Origin: Aphis gossypii
Taxonomy: Eukaryota > Arthropoda > Insecta > Hemiptera > Aphididae
Direction: 5' to 3'
Assembly (NCBI RefSeq): GCF_020184175.1
Contig: NC_065530.1
Coordinates: 73,075,260-73,139,259, forward strand
Length of the DNA stretch: 64,000 nt
Within the stretch, counting starts at the first letter, position 1. Every line of letters begins with the position of its first letter. Positions 14,074 to 26,000 of the stretch are shown piece after piece. The notes beneath the pieces were generated by a model. The model did no database searches. It was not told where the DNA came from and worked only from the letters and a program-made list of their open reading frames with translations. Made by a program: the position numbers and the translations under genes.

Positions 14074-14552
14074 ATAAGTAGTATTAAAAATTATTTAAGC
14101 TAATAAATAAACTACAGGGAAGAAATATTTGAAATTTGTAAGTTAATTTTTTTTACTTTTAATTGCCTAACACTTTTACTTTTTTAATTGTGATGTCCAT
14201 AGTTATTTAAAAATCAGCTCATATCTCAACTTTTTAAAGATATATTTATAATTATATTTATTCTAGAAAAAATCAATATTCTGTGTCCGAAGTGACTCGT
14301 CAATCTAGAATTGAAGACACCTGATGAAGATCATCGGAAATTTGGAACAAAACCAGCTTTGAAATGTTAATAAAACAAAATTTGGATATTAGATAAGACT
14401 ATTGGTTTGTCAAATCAATGGTTTTATTATGCAAATAATTTAAATAAATAATAAACACTAATATACATTATATGATTTATTTATTTATTTAACTGAATAT
14501 AAGATATATAAGAGTTTAAAGATTTTTGCTTTTGTATGTTGGTTCAAATTAA

Positions 14553-14600
14553 CCGGATTTCCGGACTAGCGAGGTCCGGATAAGCAAAACTCTATTGTAT
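14553..14600. mobile_element. Solo end of a pogo-like transposon
   Basis: The stretch reads, on the minus strand, ATAGAGTTTTGCTTATCCGG then ACCTCGCTAGTCCGG, a form typical of Tigger/pogo inverted repeats. No partner end was found within 1 kb on either side. Confidence 0.4.
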
Positions 14601-14952
14601 TTATAAATATTTATTATTTTACTACTATTATTATTAATATTATATATTATTTTATTTATGGTTATTCATTTTATTAACTTATACATATGACGTTATCATT
14701 ATCAAAATTTTAAAAACGTATTCAAATATATTTTTAATTTTTAAGATATTTATTAACAGATACAGATATGATGTAATAATAATAGTTTAAAGATAATTTC
14801 TGAGTAATTTAAATAATAAAAGAAAAGAAAAAAAAGTAAACAAGTGAATACTGATCTGCTGTATATTATAAGCGTGTTAATTTTGAATTCAATGATGTAT
14901 CATTGTAAAATTTCTAAAATAATTAAAAATAATTTTTATATTATTGACATTT

Positions 14953-14954
<2 letters not shown>

Positions 14955-15008
<54 letters not shown>
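14955..15008. repeat. (TA)n microsatellite
   Basis: About 27 uninterrupted TA units. It produces a meaningless alternating Ile-Tyr ORF on the plus strand. Confidence 0.95.
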
Positions 15009-15010
<2 letters not shown>

Positions 15011-15065
15011 GTTATTTTCAATTTTACAATATCAATTAAAATTTAATACTAAACATTACCCATTG

Positions 15066-15147
15066 TTTTTATTTTTATTTTGTGAGTCGCAAACTATGTA
15101 ATATTTTTAATTGTGTGTCACCGTAATTTAAAGGTTGAAAAACACTG
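15066..15147. mobile_element. hAT transposon end fragment
   Basis: Reversed, the end reads CAGTGTTTTTCAACCTTTAA and continues to a GTGACACAC and TTTGCGACTCAC section, the classic layout of hAT/Charlie-type MITE ends. The opposite end was not found; the (TA)n tract at 14955-15008 may have replaced or displaced it. Confidence 0.5.
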
Positions 15148-18100
15148 GTTTAGAAAATCGAATCTGCTAAATATTATAGGTATTTTATGAGAACTGACCT
15201 TAACCTAATGCGATATATAAATTTATAATAATTAGTTTATTGTTAAGTCAAATCTTATTCACTATATCGTTGGTTCCTCAGTTATATAATATAACAAATT
15301 ATGTTTGATATTTTCAAGATAATCTTTTTACCGTATTACCTGTTGTCTTAAAATTTTTGTTAAAATTAATAATATAAAAATAAAACAAAGTTGTAAGTTT
15401 AATTTTTACTTTGATGACTAATACTTATTTCTTAATGGTTTACGTGAAACAAAATTATTTTTACAGTTTACTTCGATGTAGAAATAAACTTACTTTGGTT
15501 AACAATACTTAAATGTAGTCAGATGAAAGTAAAATTGTTTTGTAAAATTATATTTTATTTTATTGATATAATAACAATTCATTATTATTATTAATTTAGA
15601 TTTTGTAAATACAATTTTTAATAGTAAAATTTTCATGTCTAAGCAGTGTGGATTAATATTTTGATTGAGCTTACGTATAAATTTCAAATTAAATAATTAT
15701 AACCGGCTTAGATACTAATTCATCTTATTTTTAATAATCGAATACAATTACAATATATAAGCTTCTAAAAAATTTATATCAGTTCAAAAGAACTATGTTT
15801 AATACTATATTTTACCATAGGTAAGTAGTATAATTTTATAAATGATAAAAATGCTTTGTTTCTAGTCATATTATTTCTTTCATCTATTTGCCTCTGTTTT
15901 ATATTTATAACCATTGTATTAAAATAATCATCATTTAAAATTAAAAATGTAAAATTGAATAACTGTAAAAAATATATTTATCTTTATAAAATAAAAAAAA
16001 AAAAAATATTAAAATTGAAAGTCAATATTAATATTAAAACTTTAATATATATTCGATGTACATCGTTGGTAATATCGTACACATGTGCAGAGAGTCATAA
16101 AAAGCTATAAACGAGTTGTGTGCGAAATATGGAGTTGAGTCTCTAGGGTTTTTTTCTGATTACACGATTTGTGTACTTATGTTTTGTATACTTTTTTGGT
16201 AGCCCAGTAGATTTTAAAGCTATTAAATTCAAATTGAGAAATTTCTCCTTTATAATATTATACGAGAAAAACGTTATTTCTTATTATATATAACTTATAT
16301 CAATTAAAAATAAATATAATTATACATAATAGAGAACAATTTAAAATAAAACAACTTTTATTAATTAAAATCGATAAATGTGTCTATTTTAATATTTTAT
16401 TCAAAAAATGTGAATAAATAATATTATTATGCTAACAAATAAAAATAAAAATAATTACATATTATTCTGAAAACTGTTTTAGTAAAACAGTTACTTATAT
16501 TACTTATAGTAAGTCAATTAATGAAATTTTGCCATTTTAGCATTTTATTTTTTTATTAAAAAATACATATTTTGGTTAATTTTCTAGTTATTTTAATCTT
16601 GATATTAGCATCTTATTTTAAATTTTTTGTGGCTGCAATGAATTAAAAAAAATAGGATAGCGCTTTTATTGAACATGTAATATCACATATAAGTGAAATG
16701 CTTCACAAGTATTAATTATATAAAACATTGAATTGGAAGATTCTGTCCATAAATAAGAAGAAAATAAGACATAATTTATAATATAGTTATTCATGAAGTA
16801 AATGTAGTAATTGTACATTTTTGAAGTTGAATATTATTTGAAACGTCACAAGATATTAGAGACTTACATGAAGTTAAAGTACCTATATCTCCATATCTGT
16901 AAATTGAAATTTAATAATTTATAAAAATAAAAATGTTCAACTATTAATATTATTATAAATAGTATCTTTACTATTATTTACTTAATATTGAACGAATAAT
17001 GTTTGAAATGTAACTAGATTAATATTTTATTACTAATCTAGCGAATCTCGTGGAAAATCCATTGCATTATTGCAGTATTGGGATTTTTATACACCTAATA
17101 GTTATAAATAATCAATTATCATTATATAATAATATTTATTATGAAATTGATATAACTTAAGTGTCTTGTCAAATTTAATATCAAAATAATCTCAAATTTT
17201 TTTGTTTTAGCATTTTATCTATCACCGATATACCATATTATTAAAGATAGAAAACGTATTATACTTACTACAGGTGAACAAAGTGTCTGTTTATTTTATT
17301 GCTAAGCCTATTCATAAAGCTTCTTTGGCAGTTGGCACTGATTTCGATACTATATAATGTATTATATGTATATTATAGCAAGTCGTCTACTTCTCAATTG
17401 GAGAACGTATTTCTGTGATTGACAATGATCGAATAAACATTCACTTATCAGCCGTCAATGTGTTTCATTGATTGACAATAACAATATTATTTTTCAATTT
17501 TTGATACACTATTTTGTTTTTGCACAACTCGATTGGTTTTCATTCCTAAACGACACTTTCAGCAGTGAAATTAATGCAGTTAAGTAACTACACTCGAAAA
17601 CGCCGTATAAAGTAAAAATCAACAACAGCCTCTACCACCGTCTGTCGAATATATAAGATGATTTTCTTCTTACTCAAATATTGATTTTAAAACAAAAAAA
17701 TTTTACGCCCGGTTATGTGCCAATCCACGACCGTTTATGATTTGTGTATTAACATGTTGTACAATATATTATTGAAAGAGATTAGTAATTCACAAAATAA
17801 ATGTTATTAGATCACTCACTAATTTTCTGATTAAAAATATATAACTATGTGTATTATAAAAAAATTAAACAACTACTGTAATTTTCGGATTAATAAGGAC
17901 TCATTGTCATGTCCAACCTATATATTTTTATCGCAATATGTTTATCACATTATATTATTTGTAGTTATAAATTATGACTAGTACTTAAAATTGAATTAAA
18001 TGATCCAATTTATTTTTAATTTTATGCATACATATACTATTACTCGTGAATTATAATAAATATTAAAATTTAAATACCAATCCAAATTTTGTATTAAAAT

Positions 18101-19486
18101 TTATTATAATGATTATAATGTACAATTTCTGTAGTTTCAATTTTTTTCTACACCATTCGTCTCGTTTGATATGTTGATTTGCGAATGATATACGATATTT
18201 TGGCACAGTCAAAGAGACAATGCGCACACAATCACAATTTTGCGATAATATATTTATGCTCAAATGTCGGCTGATTCGCAAATCAAATTATTCACGAGTG
18301 TACTACCGAAATGGTATTTTTTAAATACATATTGTTTCTTTAGACACTTAACAGTCTATATTGAGAGTCATCTATTGTACACAGTACACACGCTGTATTG
18401 TCTTTAAACAGTGTTATACTTAGAACCTTCCCTCATATTAATACTTAAACTCTGTTGTTGACTTGTTCAATCCACATTTAAATCCCTAATGAATTCAGCT
18501 ACAGAATAAAGTAAAGTTATGATTCCGAAATACGCCAAAAACGTACGTATACAGGTCACCATAGATCCACAGGTACGTAAAACACGTAAATCCTAAAGTC
18601 TTGTTTCGTTTATATTTATGAAAACACAAATTTATATTAAGGCCATAATAACATTTATTATTGTACGCATTCATAGTACCTAAACAACGATTCAACGTTT
18701 CTGGAATGATATATTCGTACGTGGTACGTATAGTTTTGGAATTTATTAAATAGTTGTACGCTAAATTCGCCAGTATTCACCTACCCACCTAAAGAACGCG
18801 GAAAATCAACTTTGTTTTGACATTAAAAATTTTACATATCGTTTGAATTTTATGGATACACATTATATTTTTACTTATTTACGTTTCAATGCTTTTTAAA
18901 TATGACTTTTTATTAACTTCTACATTTACGAGTATATTTATTTTATCAATTAAATTTTTTTTTCAAATTTTATTATAATACAATCATAAAATGTTTTTTT
19001 TTTTTAATTTTAAACTTTGGGGCTGTACACAATAGACTTTTATAAGTTAATAGTTTATAATTTGATATTTTATTGAGAAAATATTTGGAAACTTAAATTC
19101 AAAATGTAAAATTATTTATATACGTACCTACAATGTGTAAATAAATGTATTTATATATACATTATAATCAATTAAAATTAAATTTTTCGTAAAAATAAGA
19201 GTTGATTTAAGTGAATAGTTGAGCTGTAGGATGCGGTAAATGTATTTAATTTTTATAATTACAATTATAAAATATCTTATAGTTATTAACTATACATTAT
19301 ATTATATCATATTATAATAGTTTCAGAAAAAATATTTTATTGAACATTAAAATTTAGTTACTAGTAAGATAACTTTTAAAATTGTTTAAAATAAACGTTA
19401 TTTAGGTATAACTAATTAATCATAATATAATTTATGTAATTAAAAACAAATTATTATGAATCAGCATTTTTTTTTTTAAATTAAAT
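15148..19486. other. AT-rich intergenic region downstream of the mannosidase gene
   Basis: Small ORFs at 15499-15687, 18063-18281 and 18495-18695 lack coding character. The stretch at about 17520-17660 is mildly GC-enriched without an ORF. Confidence 0.55.
18174..18286. repeat. Inverted repeat with perfect 13-bp arms
   Basis: TTGATTTGCGAAT at 18174-18186 and its reverse complement at 18274-18286, 87 bp apart. It may be the core of a worn palindromic element or an RNA hairpin. No ORF of interest. Confidence 0.6.
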
Positions 19487-19492
19487 TTTATT
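19487..19492 (-). other. Candidate polyadenylation signal of the mannosidase gene
   Basis: First AATAAA on the minus strand after the stop codon, about 320 nt downstream. An adenine-rich run follows on the same strand 10-20 nt later, so cleavage could be nearby. AT-rich DNA gives this hexamer often, so support is weak. Confidence 0.3.
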
Positions 19493-19810
19493 ATTTTGAT
19501 ATAAAAACTCTTTTTCTGATCAAAATAATTGTGTAACAAATTATGAAATATAAAAATATCATAATCTGTTACTATTTGTTACTATTCAATAAATTAAACA
19601 CAAATTCGTTGTAGAATAACAGTTTTAATTTCAGTCTAAATCGTACCTCTGTAATGTTTAATTAGAAATAATCTATGTCGATGTATAAATTATAAATACC
19701 TTACATTCTATGAACCTAAATATAATAAGCTATATCATTAAAAATTATAAATATAACACTACCTAAGTACTATTCTAAAATGTACTACATTACAAATTTT
19801 TGGTAACGAA

Positions 19811-20038
19811 TCACGCAGGATTTGGAATTATCTCAGCTACAAACGTCCTTATCTGCATTGGAGTTAACATGACGTGTTTAGGGTCAGAGAATTTTTGATC
19901 AGTCCTTGGTGGCTGTTCGGTGTTTGGAGAATTCCTATTTTCTGACATCCAAGTAAGTTTAGTGTTTTCTGAGAGCCATTGATTTCCACCCAATATTGTC
20001 TCCTTCAGTGAAACTATACGGAACTTTGTAAATAAATC
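19811..20038 (-). CDS. MAN2B1: Mannosidase exon 16: C-terminus and stop
   Basis: Residues 934-1008 and the TGA stop. It encodes DLFTKFRIVSLKETILGGN, a short variable region, and MLTPMQIRTFVAEI, matching the human C-terminus ITLEPMEIRTFLASV. The acceptor is TTGGTTTAG|GAT. Confidence 0.96.
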   Translation of the reverse strand, partial: DLFTKFRIVSLKETILGGNQWLSENTKLTWMSENRNSPNTEQPPRTDQKFSDPKHVMLTPMQIRTFVAEIIPNPA

Positions 20039-23000
20039 CTAAACCAATCAAAATCCGTTTTAAAATATGTATAAAAAAACACCAAGAATATAATAAAATA
20101 TAAAATAATAATTGTTTCGATATCTAATCTAGTTAATTAATAAAATATTAGAATGAATTCCAATCAATTGTTCAATTTTTTTTTTTTTTTTTTTTTTTTA
20201 TTATTATTTGGTTATCTTTAAATTTAAACTAAAACTAACAAAAAAAACAACAACAACAAACCTGTACGTCTATGACAACTGGAGTGGATAAATTTTTGTC
20301 TTCATTGTACTCGAATATGTGCTCAAATCTTATTAACACTGATTCGTCTTTCCATGGCTCCAAAGTAAGTAACTGTACGTTATTTGGTAAAGGTCTTTTT
20401 AAACCAGAATACTAAAAATTGAATCCTCAATTAAGATCTTACAAAAAAATTAAAAATAATATGTATACCAGTTAATTGTAAACTTAGTTTGTATTACCTA
20501 ATTATAAATATTTTATACAAACAAAAAAAAATATACATCCTTAAATCCAATTCAATTTATTTGTGATTATATTTATTTTTATATCAATTTTATATTTTTG
20601 TAACTTTCAGTATGCTTCATTAATAAAATTTACATTTTTAATTTGGCTATAGACACTTATTATAATTATTCATAAGCTGTTTAATTCTACTATGTAACTG
20701 TAATATAAATTTGACTAAATGCAAGTATTTTAATGTATAAAACAAACCAGAATTAATAAATACGAATTGAAAATGATTAAGTGGTAACTATTTTCTTTTA
20801 TTTATTTTTATTCCTCAATAAATTGTTTAAAGTTCTCTTTCAATACGCTTTAATTATAAGTAGGAACTTAAATAACTCTAATATGAAGAAATATTTTAAT
20901 GCTTTCTGTAACAGATTTATCAAAAATTATTTATTCTAAAATATATTAATCAATAAATAATTTAAAATTGGTAAGAATATTAATAGCGTGGACTCGGTCA
21001 ACATTTTATGCATCATTAGAGTTGGAAATTTAATTCTCTTCTAGAACGCGTTTTCACCGTTATAATTTGATAAGTCAACTATAAAATGTAAATTTAATTT
21101 TATCATTAATAAATTAAAAATGTATATTACTATTTCTGTTATACCATTGATTAAATAAACTATTTAAGTTTTTGTCTATAATATTTTTATTGAAAATATA
21201 AATTATTTTCTTTATGAATTATTATATCACAAAGGCTAAAACAGAGATTTTTTTTATTCGATTATTATTTATTAGTCTTTCTTGTTGTTTTGAAATTATA
21301 TTTTATTGAATTTTTTTTTTTTTTTTTATTTTTTTTTAAATTATTTGTACCTCGTTAATTTATTTTTACATTTTCTTATAGCCTATTTTTTTTTTTTTTT
21401 TTTTTGACCAGATTATAACACACAATAGGTCATCATATTTTATATCTGCATACTATAATATGTATACTGTATAACTTAGAAACACATCATGTAGTCGTAG
21501 ATCTACAATACTAAATTTAAACTAATTATTATTACATTGCTATACATATTCATAATTCATATAATATAATATTTTATTTATTATAAATATGTATTAATAT
21601 GTATTATTAGAATCTATTCGTAGTTTTTATATTCTAAACATTTTTTACCTGTAAAGCAGTGGATTTCTTTAGTTCTTCGTAAGATACAACACTTTGTTTC
21701 TCCGCGAAAAAATATTGTGGCTGAATAAGTTTCCTTTGAGACAATAGTCTTTCTACCACAAATTGTTTATCAACTGATCCTAAAGTTAAGTAGTGGCTAC
21801 CTCTGGCTACCAAACCCACTCCAAAGGCGGTCTCATTTAATGCTTCGTTAACGCCAAAGGCATCGTCGTAGAATATCCTTCTATGTACCTAAGAATGATA
21901 ATTTGAGTTATTATAGTTATATCATAATTTAATACCTGATACAACATAAGAATATAATATAATATATATGGGTACCATAAGCTCGATTTCACCATCCTGA
22001 AGACTCGATCCTCCTTGAGACCTGTCATTGAGAATGGAAAATCGCGTTTGTTGGTCTGTTAACGATATGCGGGATGTAATTGGATAATAGTTTCCGGATA
22101 CGTTTTCCACGTTTTCTTTTAAGGAGAATGAAGGTCTGTAGTTCAATATGCGTTTCAACATTTCTCGGCCGTTAGAATCGGTATAGAATGTTTGATTGTT
22201 CTTATAAAACGGAATGCGAAAACGTGATATGACTTCCTTTCCAATTTTATCGCTGAGAAAGAACAAACAAAATCAGTAACTTTTTATTGGGTCTGATTAG
22301 GACTAACCAATAAAAATTATTTTATTTATTTACTCGTTTGGTATTGGTCCTACGAGCCATTCGAATTCGATATTATCGTCTCCGTTGTATTTTCTTATCA
22401 CCTGACTTACCCATTCATTGCATTCTCTATGAATTTCTTGTACTACAGGACCTGAATATCGATAAAAATAGAACCATATTACATTAATATCGTTGTGACA
22501 CTAATACAAATCGATTTAATTTAAAAAACCTCTGACCTGAGACGCGTCGTGGTTTTATTTGATTATCGCAAAGAGGTAAAGGTTCACCATCAGGACGAAA
22601 TATATAAGCTCCCGATGCTCTTTTATAATCTACTGAATTATCCCCGACCATACTTTTGTAATATAAAAATTCCTGAATTAACGGAATTTCCTCATTGTCG
22701 ACATACAGTACAAAACGCTTAGGGTCGCTCTCGTCGATTGTTATACCTAAACGCTAAAACAACAGGTATATTTAAATAGGCATATGTGTAAAAATAATCT
22801 TTAGGAGTATTTAACAAAATAATAATACGAACAATTATTTTTTTAATATTAAAACTTGTATTTTAGTGTGAAAACCCCAGAATAAAATTATTTTAATGCG
22901 CTCATAATAATACGTATTTCGTTAATAACATAATCATATATGCCCATGTCTATATGTTTACAAATTCGTACTATAATAATTGAATAATATTGTTAGAAGA

Positions 23001-26000
23001 AAAGAATAAATTATTTTATCCTAATATAACTAAACATGAGAAAAAATATTTTTAAAGAGTAATAATAAGGTACTAGACAATATCTAGAAATAGTTTTCGA
23101 TAGTAGTAAAAGTGAAAAGTTGACTAAATATAAGATTATGCTAAATTTTAAATACTAGAATTTTTCTTGAATGGTATTAATTTCGGCTATTTATAGTAAA
23201 ACTATTGACAACAATTTTTTCGCTATTTAATCGAATTACGTCTTAAAATACATTGAATCAATGAACAGGAAATCAGCCGTTTAGGAAAATTCCTTCAAAA
23301 CGGAACCCACGTCAACCTGATTCGTTTAATTCGAATTTAAATGATACTATAAGTAAATAGGCATAACAATTTAGCAATATGATATTATGTCGTATAATAT
23401 TATATTATATAGAAATCGTGATGCTTACTCTATCACCCACGTCCACGGGACCTCCGGTTTCCGATTCTGCCGATCTCTTGGCCCGCGGTAAGCTTTTGAT
23501 ATCATAGCTACTCGATTGTTTCGTAATTAAATACGACTTGTACCCCAGTGGCGGTAAATCTTTGGCCTGAAAAACGAGCTCGGCAGTGGCCGACGATTTA
23601 CGGCCCGGTATACGTAGCACTGCGTTTGGCAACGGCACGAACTGTACCGTCAGACTTTGTCCCGACGGATCTACCACGGTATAGGCCGTCTCGGCGGCTA
23701 TGGGCAACCGGACGAATTCGGTCACCGGTCGACTCAATGGATTGTAAAGAGTGAGCACGAACTGTTCGCTGTGTTCGGACACTTCGCACTGGCTGATGTT
23801 CAACAGATGACAGGTCTTACAACCTGTGGTTTCTATGCCGGTGGCCAAACCTCTGAAAACCAATGCGTCAACTATAGCAGTTATCGTTTATTCGATGGAT
23901 ACGCCTTTATTATATTTTCAGTGATGTATAATGCTAACTTTTGCAAATGTATGAGGTTAGTTACGATGTTAAAAATCTTATCACAAATTGAAAAAAAGTC
24001 GTCTCAGTCCCTTGAAATAAATATGCTGTAGGAGTCTTAATTGTGTGAATTAAGTAAAATTTACTCTAAAAGGGCTGTTTTTAAGATATTTATTGAAATA
24101 TTTTTAAAAAAATACAATGAAAAATGCATAGTATACATAGATTTTATAAGAACAATATGAATTATCTGGTGCATTATTTGGTGTAGAATATAACAAGCAT
24201 AACACGTATGATAGATGATATTTAAATGGGTAAAACTTAATATAGTTAGTGATGATTATCGAGATTATCAAATCTTTTTTGATTATTGGCTCTTTAAATA
24301 TTTAAATATTTTTTTAGTAATTATCTGATTGAAAATTTAATATAATTTTAAAAAATTTTATTCACACAACTAAAACGTCTAACAGGTATAAATACGTGAT
24401 TTATCCTCGTAAATTTTACGAGTGTACTCTGAGTCGGTACTTCCGTATTCCTTTACTCCCCCCCCCTCACCACAATACATTACTGATTATTATTATTTTT
24501 TGTATTACGATAATATTGAGCACGACGCTTCTTTGCATTCTTCGATCGCTTCGTTCAATAATCGTGCATAATCGTTGGCCACATGTTGTTTCTCTGTACC
24601 GGTAATGGCATCGTGATGTTGCATCACCCCCATCGTTTCACGGAGTACTGTGATTTTTGGTTCGTATTTGGCACCCGTTAGACTCTGGACGGCTAATTGT
24701 TTGCAAGTCTAAAAAGTTATAATAATCAAAGTAATGTTAGTTGCAATTTTTTTAAAAAAATTGTACGATATTATTATTGTTAATAATAGAACACGTTCGG
24801 TTAGGTTAGGTTATAATATAGGTCCAGTATTTCGGTATATTGAAACACAATCAGAATAATTATTGAGCATATTAAATATTCAAGTACGCCTTAAATTTTA
24901 AACATATACACACTGATTTCAATTAGTTTGGTTACGTACCTGTAAATGATTATTTCCCCTCCGTTCGTAATATTTATGTGTCGGCCTGGACGTAAAGTAT
25001 CCAGTCCAATACGAATGTTTGTCACTTTTGTATGGGAAGAAGTCGTCTTGCTTGGTTGGGAACGTAATCTTCTGATCGTTAACAGCTTTCATATAACATG
25101 ATGGCGTAGAGTAAATAGCATTAATTTTACTTCCTGATGCTTGTTTTGAGTTAATATGTCTACAAACAATACAAGGTTAAAGTTCGAAATCCTGTATTTG
25201 ATTAATCAAAGAAAATTAATTGTCCATATACCATAGTTGTTAATAGAACTAATTTTTTTAAACCAAACCAAAGACCAAACCATTGTGCAAAATAAATAAT
25301 AAATCAAATAATTCGTGTTGTTAAAAGTGCAGTATGGCAAACATAAAATATAATTTATATATTATATAGTGTCCTGGTAGGTATATTATTTTCCTTCGTC
25401 TCATTACCGGCTATGTACCAGTAATTTCATTCTAAGTATTAAAATTTTAAAATTTGATTTTTGAAAAATATTAATTCATTACACGATTGCGTTTTATTAT
25501 TTTTTTTTTTACAGTTATTATTTTTTCATAAATCATATAATATAATGTATAAGATACCAATTATTATCAGTATTGATCTTTCAATAAATTAGTAATTTGA
25601 ATTGTTAAGTTTCATTCAGAATTCATAACTATAACAACTAGTATAGAAATCAATGTTCAATAAAACGAATTTGAAAAACTTTTGAAAAGGAAAATACACG
25701 ACCAGACACAATAATAATATAATGAACATTCACACGTCATAATAATAATAATATAATATACAGTATTAATTACAAAATACCTATTGAAATCTTAAATAGT
25801 TTTACTAACAATACTAAGGTAAATTAAAATTAAAATTTTAAATACTTTAATAATAATAATTAGTAGATTCGTTATCCAGTCGGTCATTACTTTTTGTCTA
25901 GGTTGCTAATGAACAATGAATGCATTAAAAACTATTAATATTATACAAACAACTATAATATGACTTTCAGATGTTCATATTTAATGTAATAATATTTATT

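Noticed and set aside
14844..15101. 85-codon plus-strand ORF
   Set aside because: It is held open by the (TA)n tract, which codes only for alternating Ile and Tyr.
23548..24031. Plus-strand ORFs opposite exon 10
   Set aside because: Antisense shadow of the GC-richer exon 10; the minus strand gives clear family homology.
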